A stretch of 64,000 bases of DNA from Anisakis pegreffii (Eukaryota > Nematoda > Chromadorea > Rhabditida > Anisakidae), in the NCBI GenBank assembly GCA_035041965.1, contig JAPYMA010000248.1, positions 21,212 to 85,211 on the forward strand. The letters are read 5' to 3'. A program made the translations under genes and the position numbers. The notes under the pieces are model-generated. The model was not told the DNA's origin. It worked only from the letters and a program-made list of their open reading frames with translations, and ran no database searches. Below, piece after piece: positions 52,617 through 64,000 of the stretch. The stretch's first letter is position 1; each line of letters begins with the position of its first letter.

Positions 52617-53110
52617 TTCAATACATTGTATCACTAATGATCAATGTGTACATTACTATAGCAGCAATAGCTTCACCATCTTCAAACTACCGGTGTCCTC
52701 AGGTTTGCCCAGTAACATGGTAATTTCTTCACATCATTATATTCTCCAGATTCTCTACATTCAGAAATGTATAAATTTTGTCGGGCGATTTTGCATTGTT
52801 GAGGAGATATAGGTGATATTCTGAGGGAATCCCAAGCAACTCAGCAGCGTCCAATTCAATGCATTGTACCACTAGTGATCAATATTCACATTACTATAGC
52901 AGCAATAGCTTCCCCATATTCAAACTACCGGTGTCCTCAGGTTTGCCCAGTAACATGGTAATTTCTTCACATCATTATATTCTCCAGATTCTCTGCATTC
53001 AGAAATGCATATATGTTGTCGGACGATTTTGCATTGTTGAGGAAATATAGGTAATTTCTTAAGGGTTACTCAACTAGCGCAGTCGCGCTTGCTAACATAC
53101 ATTGTATCAT
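52617..53110 (+). repeat. Cluster of the ~238-bp satellite family, two units
   Basis: Two similar tandem units with period about 237 (ACATTACTATAGCAGCAATA at about 52,648 and 52,885; CCGGTGTCCTCAGGTTTGCC in both). Orientation matches the 14.6-kb cluster. Confidence 0.85.
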
Positions 53111-53111
53111 T

Positions 53112-54200
53112 ACAGATCGATGGTTCTCATATGGGGTGAAATTTCCCATTATGATTAATTCAGGGCTGTCGGAGGGGTAATAAAGGGGATCGGGAAATTA
53201 ATACTCCGTGCAGTTGTTATGTTATGATAGAACGCCATTGTGATTGTGTTTTTTTAAATCCGGGTATGTAAATGCCAATTGAGAATAATTTTTTCATGGC
53301 ACCACTCCTCTTCGTCCTATTTTCAGAGTATTATTAGGTCGTACGAGTCTTAACAAAAGTCTGTTTAGTCACAAATGTTTCGTAAGCTCTTCAATTCATT
53401 GGTTGAAATCGTCTCTCGTCAACACTGTGGACTAATATTTGTATTGGTTTTTATGATGAAACACCATGGTGATGGTGTATATTTTCCAAGGATATCTAAA
53501 GGCCGGTCGCTCATGGAGACACTCTTCTTCAACCTATTTTCTGAGTATCTTTAGCTCGTCTAGGCCTGAAGAAAAGTCAGTCTGAAGCATTCACATTTAT
53601 TTCTTAAGTTCTTTAATATATTGGCTATCATCATCACTCATGAGCAATAAGAATGGATCGAGCTCTTTGGTAAGACAGGAAAGACCGTTGGTTTGGTGTG
53701 GGACATTCGACACTTTCTAAATTTTAAACTTAATGCACATGTCGGATCTCAAAACCCTCGACTGTTCCTAATTATTTCAATCTCTCAGATGAACTTGTTC
53801 TTATTCGTTAGCATCACTTTGATAGAATGATTGCTTTTCCGTTCATCTCAATAATAATTCCTCAAATGTTCATCTTCCTTCTTCATGAATAGTTGAAATT
53901 GTTGTTCAATTTCATTGTTTATCCCTGATGAATGTTCCTTTCTTCAACGCTTTTCGTTTTCAATTGCCGACGTTCATATTTTTTCTGCAACGGATAAATA
54001 AAGTCCGGAAAATACTTGTTTCATTCCAGAACAATAATTCCTTTCATGCCACTGAAGAATTTCCAGACCGCTTTTCCATTTTTTGCTGACATTGTACGTG
54101 GAAATATCAAGTTCTTGCATCAGAGAGGGGGGGGAGTACCTGCGGCCTGCCAGATCATCGAAAGGGGTAATGGAGCATCCGATCGTGAAAACCATTGCTA
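53112..54200 (+). mobile_element. Degraded larger relative of the hAT-like element
   Basis: The left end (GGTTCTCATATGGGGTGAAATT, 53,122 onwards) and the interior to about 53,280 match the left part of the PLD-intron elements. Bases about 54,125-54,195 (CGGCCTGCCAGATCATCGAAAGGGGTAATGGAGC...) match their right part. The middle is unrelated, so this is either a longer family member or two fragments. No transposase is recognised. Confidence 0.45.
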
Positions 54201-54747
54201 TAAATGTTCATTAAATGAATATTTGCACACGGCTTTTTATGCGTCAAAATATTCGTATCATCAACAGGTAATATGTGCATGGCGATTGTGTTGATGATAG
54301 CGCATTTGTAAGCACTGTTAGAATTTCTCAATTCCTTATCAATTCCATGACTGTTTTTACTAATTGATCAATTGATGCTTCAGCATTTCTATGGCGATGT
54401 CTTCATCATATTGACAACAAATTTCCTTCACATTATTTTTATTCACTCGTTTCATTTCTACTTTCTACTTTCATCCTTAAATGTTCCATTGAAATTTCAA
54501 AGAATTTACTCATGTGATACTGCGTCAAAGAGGATTGCAGATCTATTCGTGAAGTTTTTACGGCTGTGAGTAAGGTTTATTATGGACATACATCGCTTGA
54601 TTTTCTTTTTATGCATTCATAATCTACTTCATCACTTATGAAATCTACAAGAATTCACTTGAAACGTGCGATTATCATCTGTCAATATCTATTTGTTCTG
54701 CTTACGTATGATTCATTTCGGATACATTTAGAACTGTTTCATTGCAG

Positions 54748-57700
54748 ATGTGCTGAGTAGATATGTTAACAACACAACGTATAAACCGGCATCTTTTTCG
54801 ACTTCTTATTGTACTAATCATACTCGTTATCATCAAGAATTTATGGTGTTATCGAATGAACTATCTAAGATGGCAACATGTGAGTGGTATTCGCTGACTT
54901 TCAGCATTTCATTCAGGATTTTTGGATTTTTTCAATTCTAGATCTAGTATATTAGATAATATATTCATTCGAGGAGTTGTCTTGTTATCGAATGATCAAT
55001 CTGAGATGGAAACAATCTAGATCTGATATGTTCAATAGGCCATTAGGGTACCGTATGGTGAGATAATTGATGCAATATGATGCACAACTGGAAGGAGAAT
55101 TTCGACTGAGACGAACGCTTCCATAGAGCTTCGATGTATTTTTCGGTTGTAAGCATATCAACATTTTATTAATCTCTATTGAATAGCACTGATCTATAAC
55201 TCAAATTGAATTTAGTTCATTCCTTTTGCGGAAGCAGTGAATTTGTCAAGAATAACACAAATAATAATTGGCTCTAGGATAACCCTGTGCGTAAATTTCT
55301 GCATGAAGTTTATCGAATACAAAATCCTGGATCTGTAATCATTAAAAACAGAACTAAATCCAGTCTCAACCGCAAAATGATGAAGCGGATTGCTTTAAAT
55401 GTAATTGCATGTGATCGACCAAAAGCTCTACGAAGACTTCTCAGTAATATTTCAAGGTTGGAATTCTCGATATGATAATATCAATCATATTATGAAAAAA
55501 CAATGTACGGAAACAATAACTAATCGGCAGATTCATTTTTTGAGGTTTCTGTTCAACGAAAAATCAAGGTTTGGTGTAATTGTGAATTTGGGTTGTTCAA
55601 ATAAAGCTTCTGCAAAAATTGTCGAAAGATTTTCTGATTTCACCGCAGTCGAACCCGACTGGAGAGATGATCAATTCAACGGCTCAACAACATCCACATT
55701 TCGATCGTCACATCGAAAAGCGCTCACAATGCCCTATCTTGCTCGACTATCATCTGAACGTCGACAAGAACTTCTTCTGAATGGTACCATTTTGCGGCCA
55801 CTCTTCAAAACTGTAATATCATTTCAAAATCAAATTGATTGTTTCATTATTGCGTTGTCTTTTCAATCGTTTGACACATGCAGGCATGCATCAACTTCTG
55901 AATTACCTCGAATAGAATGAAAAAGCTTTCGTTGAAAATCCAATTAAAACTGTCAGCAATTCTTTATATTATTGCTCGTTGTTGGCTGTTCCCTTTTGAC
56001 ATCATATGAGCGTAGTAGTTCAGTGGATATCAAACGATCGACACTAAAACACATCAGAATACTGCGTTAAAATGAGGATGGGAATGTGAGAAAAGTTGAA
56101 ACAGTCAGAAACCAGGTATCATCATGCCATTTTGAAGCTCTCATGATAATGTGTTTCAGGTGGACACAAAGAATACACTCGAATATCGAATCAATATCGA
56201 TATTCACTGACGTATTCGTTTGATATTTTCAAGTACGACTATGCGATTTTCATAGAAGGTATTCGAATGCATTGTTGTGGCTCAATTCAAATACTCTCGC
56301 GAATATAATAGAGCAATTGCTGTAAAGTCTAGTTCGTAAAAGCGTTTGCCACATACTCGACTTAAGATTCGGGCTGATTGGGTCATGAAGTTTCAAAGAT
56401 CACTTGTAACAATGTTATGTGATTATGCCAATGTTCAGCGCTCTATTTTTGTACTTTTTGATCACCTAATGAGAAGAATTTGATGCGTTCTACGCTCTCA
56501 TCTAATTACATTCAATAGAAATGAAATTCTCTTCCACTTTAACCTAAGTTAGAAGTGATATGAAGGATTGCTTTAGTCAGATACCTGTAAAGACTTGTGT
56601 AGATCAGGCCCAACTGTAATTTTTTGTTGGTGAATAATTCAGTACTGATGAAAGCATCCAGTCCATTTTCATAGCTGGATTGATACTCAGCAAAAATTAT
56701 AATCTCCTCAGTTGGGTTTACACCGATAAGATGCGATTAGAAAAATAACAGAGATATGGTTTTTGGCAGAGAATTCACAAATATCGAAAGACTTCTTTGA
56801 GTATTTCAAAGCCGGCACGCATTTGTTGTCTGAAGATGCAAGTTTGTTCTGCATAAGCGCATGGAACGATAACGGTGTTTCATCACTTGTTCTCAACAAT
56901 AATTCACTTCTCTGGCGAACTGATTTCTTCTCAGGTCTGTGAATTTTACACAATTCCATCTACGTGCAAGCTTAACGTTGACTTCATAGTCTCTTCTTAA
57001 TTTTGATGCACATTTCTACGGTTGAGAAATGAATTTGCTGTGAAACAGACAAATCAAAGAGGCTTTTCGAGGAGATAAATTTGCAAGCGAAATAAAATTT
57101 GAAGGAGTTGGCTGGATGATCTCGTCATCAACATGGAACGATCTCGTTGATGAATGGCCAGCGATTTTTTGGGATGAGTGGATCCGAAACCGAATGCAGT
57201 ACTCACTCAAAGCATCATGCATTCGACCAGAATTATCTCGCATCACCGTAAGCGATGATGACCTTGTGATGGGGAGGAGGAGAAACAGGAGCAAGAGGTA
57301 CCTTGCCAAACCGCAACTGTTTCTTCAAAGCCATGGCATTAGCTGACGAAATGGTCTGGAATGAAGAACGTTGCTTTTTTTTTCAGTAGGAAGAGATTGG
57401 TGCAAAAAGCGAACGATTCGGTGAGTAATGTTGTTCTCAACGAAGTATCGCACAATTTTACGGCCGATGATTTGCGATATTTGCTGCCTAGATGGTACGA
57501 TGCGGAATTGAAGAAACAACTAGAAAACGCCGTCTTAGTTGATGAGACTGACATCATGGGATTGAAAGAAACAAGTGAACTACCCAAATCGGCAATAAAA
57601 ATTTACTGGAAAACACCAACAGAGTTCCAACGATTATCTGGGATATTTGGTGATGTGTTCTACTCGCAGGTACATTATGCAGTTTGCAAGTATTTCCGAA

Positions 57701-57956
57701 ATGGACAAAAAATCGCATAGTTTGCAAAATGACTAGCAGGGATGACCAAAAATGTTGTTCAGTCACGGAAAGTCCAGCTTCACTTGAATTCTGTATAGAA
57801 GTCTACAAATTAAAAAGAATTCTGAAAAAAACTTCGGAAGTTTTCATTGATAACTTTCAGGGCGACCTATGCTCAACATGCTACAACGGTATTATGCATT
57901 TGCATTGGCGTTCAGTGCCGCTATTCATAATAAGTCTCAAGCAAAGGTTCTCATAG
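54748..57956 (+). CDS. GnT-I-like glycosyltransferase (MGAT1 family), divergent, 5' end incomplete
   Basis: Related to Golgi N-acetylglucosaminyltransferase I, which adds GlcNAc to high-mannose N-glycans. Exons 55278-55456, 55545-55783, 56160-56258, 56770-56934, 57105-57297, 57387-57669 and 57861-57956 join in one frame (418 codons to TAG). A probable upstream stem exon is 54748-54879; its link and the membrane anchor are not found. Family matches in order: NVIACDRPKALRRLL, FGVIVNLGCSNKASAKIVER, RISNQYRYSLTYSFDIFKYD, DFFEYF, CISAWNDNG, LLWRTDFFSGVGWM, WPAIFWDEWIR, ASCIRPELSR, then C-terminal DLRYLL...WYD and NGIMHLHW. Odd points: the metal-binding EDD motif reads EEN across the 56,258/56,770 junction, the usual GVS-GQFF segment after the IRPE block is replaced by an Arg-rich stretch, and about 40 extra residues follow VEPDW. 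It may be an inactive or re-purposed paralogue. Family call strong; exact exon edges moderate. Confidence 0.8.
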
Positions 57957-58859
57957 TGGGAGGGAAACGTACCATTTTTAAAATTTTTTTCATCACTGAC
58001 AAATGTTTTTTTCAGTTCTTTTAATTGTTCACTGCTCAGGTTCATATTGTTTCTGCAATTGGTAAATAAAGTCCTAAAAATACTCGCTTCATTCCAGAAA
58101 ATCAATTTCTTTCACAACATTCAGGAACAAATGTAGTATTCTCATTACGAAATAGCCAAATGAGTTATTTAAGTTGATATTTTAACAAAAAAAGTGAACT
58201 CAATGAATTTCTCGATCGAGTTCGGCTCGCAAATGCGAACAACTAACACCATAAAGTGCACAAGCCCGCAGTTTACTACCGAAGCCAGAGTGATAAGGTG
58301 CCAACGGGTTGCATAGAATTTAAACTATCCGAAATCTACCCAAAATCCTTAAGTCTCAAACGTAGGCAAAAGCACCTTACCAAACTCTGTCCCAATCAAA
58401 GGTATCATTCGAAAGTGCTACAACTCAGCTCTTTCGTCAGAATTCAACAACACGTCAATACTTTATTCATCCACCACTCTTCGCAGAGTATAACGACGGG
58501 TTAATATCATCAACATCACATTAAAAAAACGTCCAATATAATGAACTCTACGTTTTAAAAATATCACAGAATCCATCAATCACATCCAACATCGGATAGC
58601 CCTAAAACCTAGAGAGACCTCATCTCCAATCTACAAAAATAGAGTTCTTATCTCGAAGCTAAATAAACCTCAATGCTTCTTCTTCCAGTGGAGCGGATTT
58701 TTGAAGATTTCAAATATTCCAACAGTGACTGTCATATTGATTTGGCAGTCAGTCGGTAGTAACCATCATACGAAGGATCCTCTAGGTAAGGTGGATGTTG
58801 ATTGCAGGATTAAGTATAGCAATATGACTGATAAAATAAGGAAATATTTTAAAAATGTG

Positions 58860-60040
58860 TTAAAAAATCATGAAAACTTGGGAGGAACCGAACCTCAACT
58901 TGACCCAACGTCCCCATCATCAACCGAAGACGCATGCCACTGCGCCGCTGGCTCTGTTATCGTTGAACATACTGAAGTTATTAACAAAAATGCACCCTGA
59001 AAATTTTGACATCACTTCACTTCCCACTATCTAAACTCCAACCTTGAGTATTTTCCTTATTTCTACGATAAAAGAATCATCAAAGATTGCAACTTGGCCA
59101 ACAACATATGAAAATATTCCAGAAATCAGCTAAGAAATGAAACACTTTAGAAGGACCCGAACCTCGACCTGACCCGACGTCCCCCACGCCTCATCGAAAG
59201 ACGCATACCACTGCGCCATTGGTGCCCTCATACTGGAAGATGCTGAAGTTATTGACAAAAACGAACCTTGAAAATTTTGATATCACTTCACCCTCCGCCA
59301 TTCAAACTCCTACCTCCATTATTTTCCCTATTTCTCTCGATAAAAGAATCATTAAAGATTGCAAGTTGACCAACAACATATAAAAATATTTCAAAAAATC
59401 TGGTAAAGAGCCTGAAACCTTAAAATGATCCGAACCTCGAGCCGGTCCGACGTCCTACTCATCTCCACCAAAGTCGCATACCACTGCGCCATTGGTGCTC
59501 TCATCCTTGAAGTTGCAAAATGAACCTTGAAAAAATTTTTTTGACATCACCTGAAAATTTTGATATCACTTCATCTCCCACTATCTAACTCCTACCTCCA
59601 GTATTTTCCCTGTATCTGCGATAAAGCGCAAATAAGTAATTAAATATTGCAATCTCAGTGACAGCACACAAAAAAGAGCAAAAGAAATTGCAAAACGTTA
59701 GGATCCGAACCTCAACTGGATCTGACGTCCTACCGCCCTCGGCCAAAAACGTCTTTTGCTCTTAATCTGGAATATACCGAATCAATTGAAAAAATCGACC
59801 CTGAAAATTTTGTCATCACATCAATTCCCACTATTAAACTCCTACCTTCAGCATTTCCTTTATTTCTGCACGTTCCTAACTCATGAAATCTTGCAGTTCA
59901 ACTGATAACATGAGAAAATATTCAGAGAATATGTGTTAACAATAAGAAACTCCAAAACGTTACCTTGACAAATCAAGATCAATTCAAACGGCTCACTTCT
60001 CTCCACTTTCGACATCTGCCACTTTGCCACCAATACTTTT
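58860..60040 (-). repeat. Tandem array of tRNA-like (SINE-like) units, inverted, 4-5 diverged copies
   Basis: On the + strand each unit shows the reverse complements of the boxes: GAACCTC near 58,888, 59,160, 59,430 and 59,708, and CCACTGCGCC some 45 bases further in the first three. The period is about 272. A fifth, poorer unit is near 59,990. Units are more diverged than those of the 33-35 kb array. Confidence 0.65.
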
Positions 60041-60469
60041 GATGCGAAATTTGTAGATAAAAATAGATTGAATAACGCACCACCACTGGATACCCCAATT
60101 CTTCGTATAATACAGAACATTGATCAAAAAAACCTCAAACTGAGACATTTAAACAAGTCAATATTCACGAAACGGAAACTGAAATAACTCGAAAAAAATG
60201 CGGAAAAAACTCGGAAAAATACAATGCTATTACCAGTTTTTAGCCGCCTGTCCTCACATTCCTCCATCGTTAATAAAGTAATCGAACCCATCTTAGCACA
60301 TCCAATCTTTCGCAAATTAAAATGAAAATTCATCAATCAGAATTAGTGAGACACACGTATATATGTACCACGATGAAACCTTCACTTCAAAAAATGCTCA
60401 CAAATTTAGTGACAAAGGACAATGATGATACCAATGAATAGAAATAATTATCTGGTCACGATTAAGAAA

Positions 60470-61090
60470 ACATTATTTTTTCCACTGCTGATGCATAATA
60501 AACATCGCACACAAGTAAGCTTCTGCAAGAATAATGAATCTAGGCAATTGATATAATTGACACCTGATCACATTACCATCATTAAGGTGATATTTTTGAC
60601 AAGAGTTTCACCCAAAATAATTCCCTCCTGCTTAAGAATGCGTACATCATAACACGAAAAGGCTCCTTCTTGAAAGTGAACTTCTTACTACACCCTTTTA
60701 AAGTTTCTTTTCTGGGATGTGATCGAATGTCTCAATTGTCTTAACTCACTGTCCATGAGAACTTTCCAAACTTATGTCCTCCGCTTACTATGCACTGGTG
60801 CATAATAAACATCGCACACAAGTAAGCTTCTACGAGAACAATGAATCTAGTCAATTGATACAATTGACACTCGATCACATTAACACCATTAAAATAATAT
60901 TTGTAGTAAGAGGTCCACCCAAGAAGAATTCTCTTCTGCTTAGGAATGTGCACGAAATGATAGCAATAAAAATGAGTTTCTTACTACACCTTTCTATAGT
61001 CTCTTTTCTGAGATGTGATCAAATTGCCTCGACTCACTATCCAGGAGAACTTTCCAAACTTATGTCCTCCGCTTACTATACACAGTTAAG
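60470..61090 (-). repeat. Tandem array, ~294-bp unit, inverted
   Basis: Two units with AACTTATGTCCTCCGCTTAC, TGCACTGGTGCATAATAAAC and CACACAAGTAAGCTTC, the reverse complements of the 32-kb array. They are more diverged than the left copies. Confidence 0.8.
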
Positions 61091-61990
61091 CTCAACTTTT
61101 TTTGCTATGACCATCTTGCAGTCATCACCGAACCAGCATAATTACTACTACCATTGACATCATTACGACCAACTGAGGAATGTGAACTTATAAAGCCTTG
61201 GAAGTGATGGTAATGCTAAATGCTCATAGTCATACCAGAATCAGAAAGGATAGCATTTCTAAACATATAGCACTGATAAACTTTGGACATAAGTAAGCTT
61301 CGCGAGAAAGGAGAAATCTTTCTTTGGTCAGGAACCCTTTCATCATATGCCAGAGGATGATGTCAACAACAATGCTCGGACAAGTATCACCAACAGATTT
61401 CAGAACCATTTATTCCCGATTAGGCACTCTGCAGAAGGCCTTAAAACCTTCTGCAGGTAAACTCCTACCCTAAACCTCGGCAAATCAATTGGTTGGGAAC
61501 ATCCACAGTTGAAGATAAAAAGCATATCTATTATTGAGATCCCCCACTGAACGTGGTTCATCATACCAACACTTTTCGAATGCGACCAGCGGGTATCAAA
61601 TAATTCGATTTGCTCCCCAAGCGAACTCAACAAACTTATGTCCTCGGCTTAATGCACACACTACTTAGGGTTTGTTAACATAATTCTACCAGCTATCCTT
61701 ATTAATTCCAGTATAACTTCTATGATAAATTTGTTTCCTCCTTTCAATAAAAAAAAGTGAACAGAACAAAAAATGCGCAATAAAAGCTGGCCTGCAATGA
61801 AGACGAAATATGCCGGAACACCGAACACCTCCTCCGATAACTGACGATTCCGGCCGATTTGCATAGCCTTTCTCACTAAAAAAAACAACGACAATACAAC
61901 AAACGATGTTGCAAAATGTTTCAGAAAATAAAATGGGTTAAGAAAATGCTGGAGAATAGCTACGAAAAAATAACTACTTATCATAATAAA

Positions 61991-63090
61991 TTTGGTTCCG
62001 TTTTAATTACATGTCATAATAGATTTGGTTGAATTAATTAATTTTCATAATAAATTTGATTCTACCTTTTTCCAATCCGTGCATTTTTCAAGATCCATAA
62101 ATGATAATAAACAAACAAATCACACTGAACAACACATATGCAGTCTGAAAATTTGCAAAATTGCTTATTATTACTAATGATGAAGAGATCATCGATGAAA
62201 AATTTGATAGCGATTATGAAATGGAAAAAAATAGTGAATAATAATAATAGTAAGAGTTATTTACCTTTCTTCAAATTTGACCGCATTGCAATTTGACCTG
62301 CAGACATCGACCACACCTGTTTGCGATAAACATCATTTAGCGAACGAATAAACAGAACTGAAATAATTTGTTATCTGCCTAGGAATCGTCTCTTCTTCGA
62401 AGAGACAATCCTGGCTATGGATATCATACGAATCACATTGAATGATATATCACAATATCAAAATCACAAAAAATATATCACAAAATATCACAAAAAATAC
62501 ATCATAAATTAATGCAAATGTTTTTTAAATTTTTAAACTATCATTTTAAAAATTTGAAAGTTTCTTCGCTAAGTTGTTCATATTGTTGGCATCTCTTAAT
62601 GCATTCGTATCAATTGTTGCCAACAATATATCCATATTTGCATTAATTTAAAACTACTCGAAAATTCGGCAGAATCTTTTTAGAATTAAACATTCAAAAC
62701 ATAACATTTTCAAGCATAACACATAATTATAATGAATAAATTGATAACAAATACAATAAAGCATGAGAGAAATTAAATTAACGAAAAAAACATCTATGAA
62801 TCAATCAAACCCATTTCGGTAACCTAATTTTAGGCTTCTATTTTGATTTCTCACTAAAAATTGTGTAAATTTAAAAAAAATGTACTCGTGCACACTTTTG
62901 ATTTTTTGATACTTTTTTTATAAATTTTTTTATTTCTTGTAAAAATATTAAATACTCTGTAAAAATGAATACTTTTTTGCAATTGCAAAATTGAACTGGA
63001 TCATAACAATTTCGAAAATTATCATCGAAAAAATCGATGATTCGACTCAAGTCAAAATAACTGAACTCTAAAGGGAATAAGCATCTCAAG
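61991..63090. other. AT-rich intergenic, no gene recognised
   Basis: Low-complexity runs of ATATCACAAAA type at about 62,450-62,510 and many A/T homopolymers. No frame with domain features. Confidence 0.4.
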
Positions 63091-63188
63091 ATTGCCCCTT
63101 CCCTTGAGAGGCAAACTGAACAAGCAAAAATCGCAGGGGAATGAATGGAAATCTAGGCATTGCCCCTTCCCCGGAGAGGCAAGCCTAG
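63091..63188. other. Pair of small G+C-rich hairpins
   Basis: Nearly identical 24-base sequences at 63,091-63,114 and 63,159-63,182 (ATTGCCCCTTCCC at one end, GAGAGGCAA at the other) can fold by TTGCC/GGCAA pairing. The second is enclosed by CTAGGC/GCCTAG (63,153-63,158 and 63,183-63,188), giving a stem of about 11 pairs with one bulge. They stand out from the surrounding AT-rich DNA. Confidence 0.4.
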
Positions 63189-64000
63189 TTACACAACTGA
63201 CATAGATCACAACATAAGCAAAGAACACCACCAAATTACTTAAGTACGCATCAAAAGTCACCCGGAAATGCACATCTGTATTACTTAAGGGACAATCTCA
63301 GGTACATTATCATAAAATACTTCTAAACGAAACATAACAATTCATTATGATCTTTTTTAACGTGATCATGAAAGAAGTTAAGAAATATCGAAATATTCAT
63401 TATGACAGTTATGACCAACATGAAATCAGAGGCAATTTACACTAACAAACATTTCAACTCGGCGACTTTTGCTGCTTACGATTAATAAAAAGCATAAACC
63501 ATCTAATAATCGCCCACGTAAAACATTTAGCGAATATATCGCTGAGCGATTATGTGAATAATAAATACATTATAATAATTTCGCTCAAGAATGGAATATG
63601 ATGAGGAAAAGCTAATAAGATCACATTGAAAATATTGAAAATAACACAATGAAATTAACCAACCAATACAGCACAGGCGATATCACATTATAATCACACA
63701 GAACAAATGAATGCCACATATCAACTTGGAATAAATCACATCAATTTGAATAAATCTGAATAAATCGCATCAACAAAATATACGAATGATCTAAACGAAC
63801 CAATAAATTAACCCTTAAATAAACAATAACGAAAAAATACGGTGAACAATAAATTTCTGCAACAATAATGAAGAAAAATGCGAGGTTCTCTCTGCATAAC
63901 TTCGAGTTTTTCTTGTTTTTTTAAAGAATAAAAACAACGAAAAACTCGGAAGATGATACAAAAACATAGCCAAACATTTTCTTTGCTTTTCTGTTTTTGA
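63189..64000. other. AT-rich right end, no gene recognised
   Basis: No open frame of note apart from the shadow of 63,052-63,273 (-). No repeat family of this window is seen here. Confidence 0.35.

Larger units (their letters stand above)
58190..61990 (-). repeat. Composite 4-kb repeat block, right copy (inverted)
   Basis: Contains, on the - strand, the same parts in the same order as 31,900-36,050: the 35.6-kb tail piece (58,200-58,510, including GCTCTTTCG and AAGGTGC stretches), the tRNA-like array (58,860-60,040), the linker (60,130-60,300), the 294-bp array (60,470-61,090 and a remnant at about 61,625-61,655) and the outer piece (about 61,745-61,805). An extra unmatched segment lies at about 61,150-61,620. 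Confidence 0.8.

Noticed and set aside
55405..55920. 171-residue frame as an independent gene
   Set aside because: Its middle part is an exon of the GnT-I-like gene; the start is the previous exon in a wrong frame and the end runs into intron.
61661..61984. 107-residue hydrophobic - strand frame
   Set aside because: It lies in the composite repeat; the matching part of the left copy does not keep the frame.

Overview
The window looks like nuclear DNA of a nematode. It is AT-rich and dense with introns. Almost every splice acceptor I can place is the short TTTTCAG/TTTCAG type with no long pyrimidine tract, and many introns are about 45-120 bases. The recognisable proteins are animal housekeeping and trafficking factors. 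The species cannot be read from the sequence.

Region 1 (1-29,547) is built around two PX-PH-HKD phospholipase D genes (PLD1 type) facing each other tail to tail. Copy A (+ strand) enters from the left edge and ends at 8,586. Copy B (- strand) runs from 29,547 to 16,568 and is complete: 25 exons join in one frame (3,684 bases, 1,227 residues). From base 1 to just past the stop codon, copy A is an inverted duplicate of copy B, introns included. An 8-kb spacer lies between the two stops and holds a small gene for a cysteine-rich, probably secreted protein with two tandem six-cysteine modules.

Region 2 (about 29.9-37.1 kb) is mostly repeats. It holds a possible small unrecognised gene, clusters of a roughly 238-bp satellite, and a 4-kb composite block made of a 294-bp tandem array and a tandem array of tRNA-like (SINE-like) units.

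Region 3 (38.4-50.8 kb) carries two complete - strand genes whose exon phases close perfectly: nucleoporin NUP85 (12 exons, 633 residues) and a class I Rab11-family interacting protein (C2 domain plus C-terminal Rab11-binding helix, 7 exons, 411 residues).

Region 4 (52.5-58 kb) has a fragment of the NUP85 3' end, more satellite, pieces of a hAT-like element, and a + strand gene related to N-acetylglucosaminyltransferase I (MGAT1). Its metal-binding EDD motif reads EEN in my gene model. The 4-kb composite block then returns in inverted orientation (58.2-62 kb). The last 2 kb shows no gene, only a pair of small hairpins.

No operon or shared pathway is evident. PLD, Rab11-FIP, NUP85 and the GnT-I-like protein act respectively in membrane lipid signalling, recycling-endosome traffic, the nuclear pore and Golgi glycosylation. 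The most distinctive features are structural: two nested-scale inverted duplications, patchy sequence homogenisation between the two PLD copies, and divergence concentrated in the regulatory loop. All alignments were made by eye; family assignments rest on remembered family sequences, not on a search.
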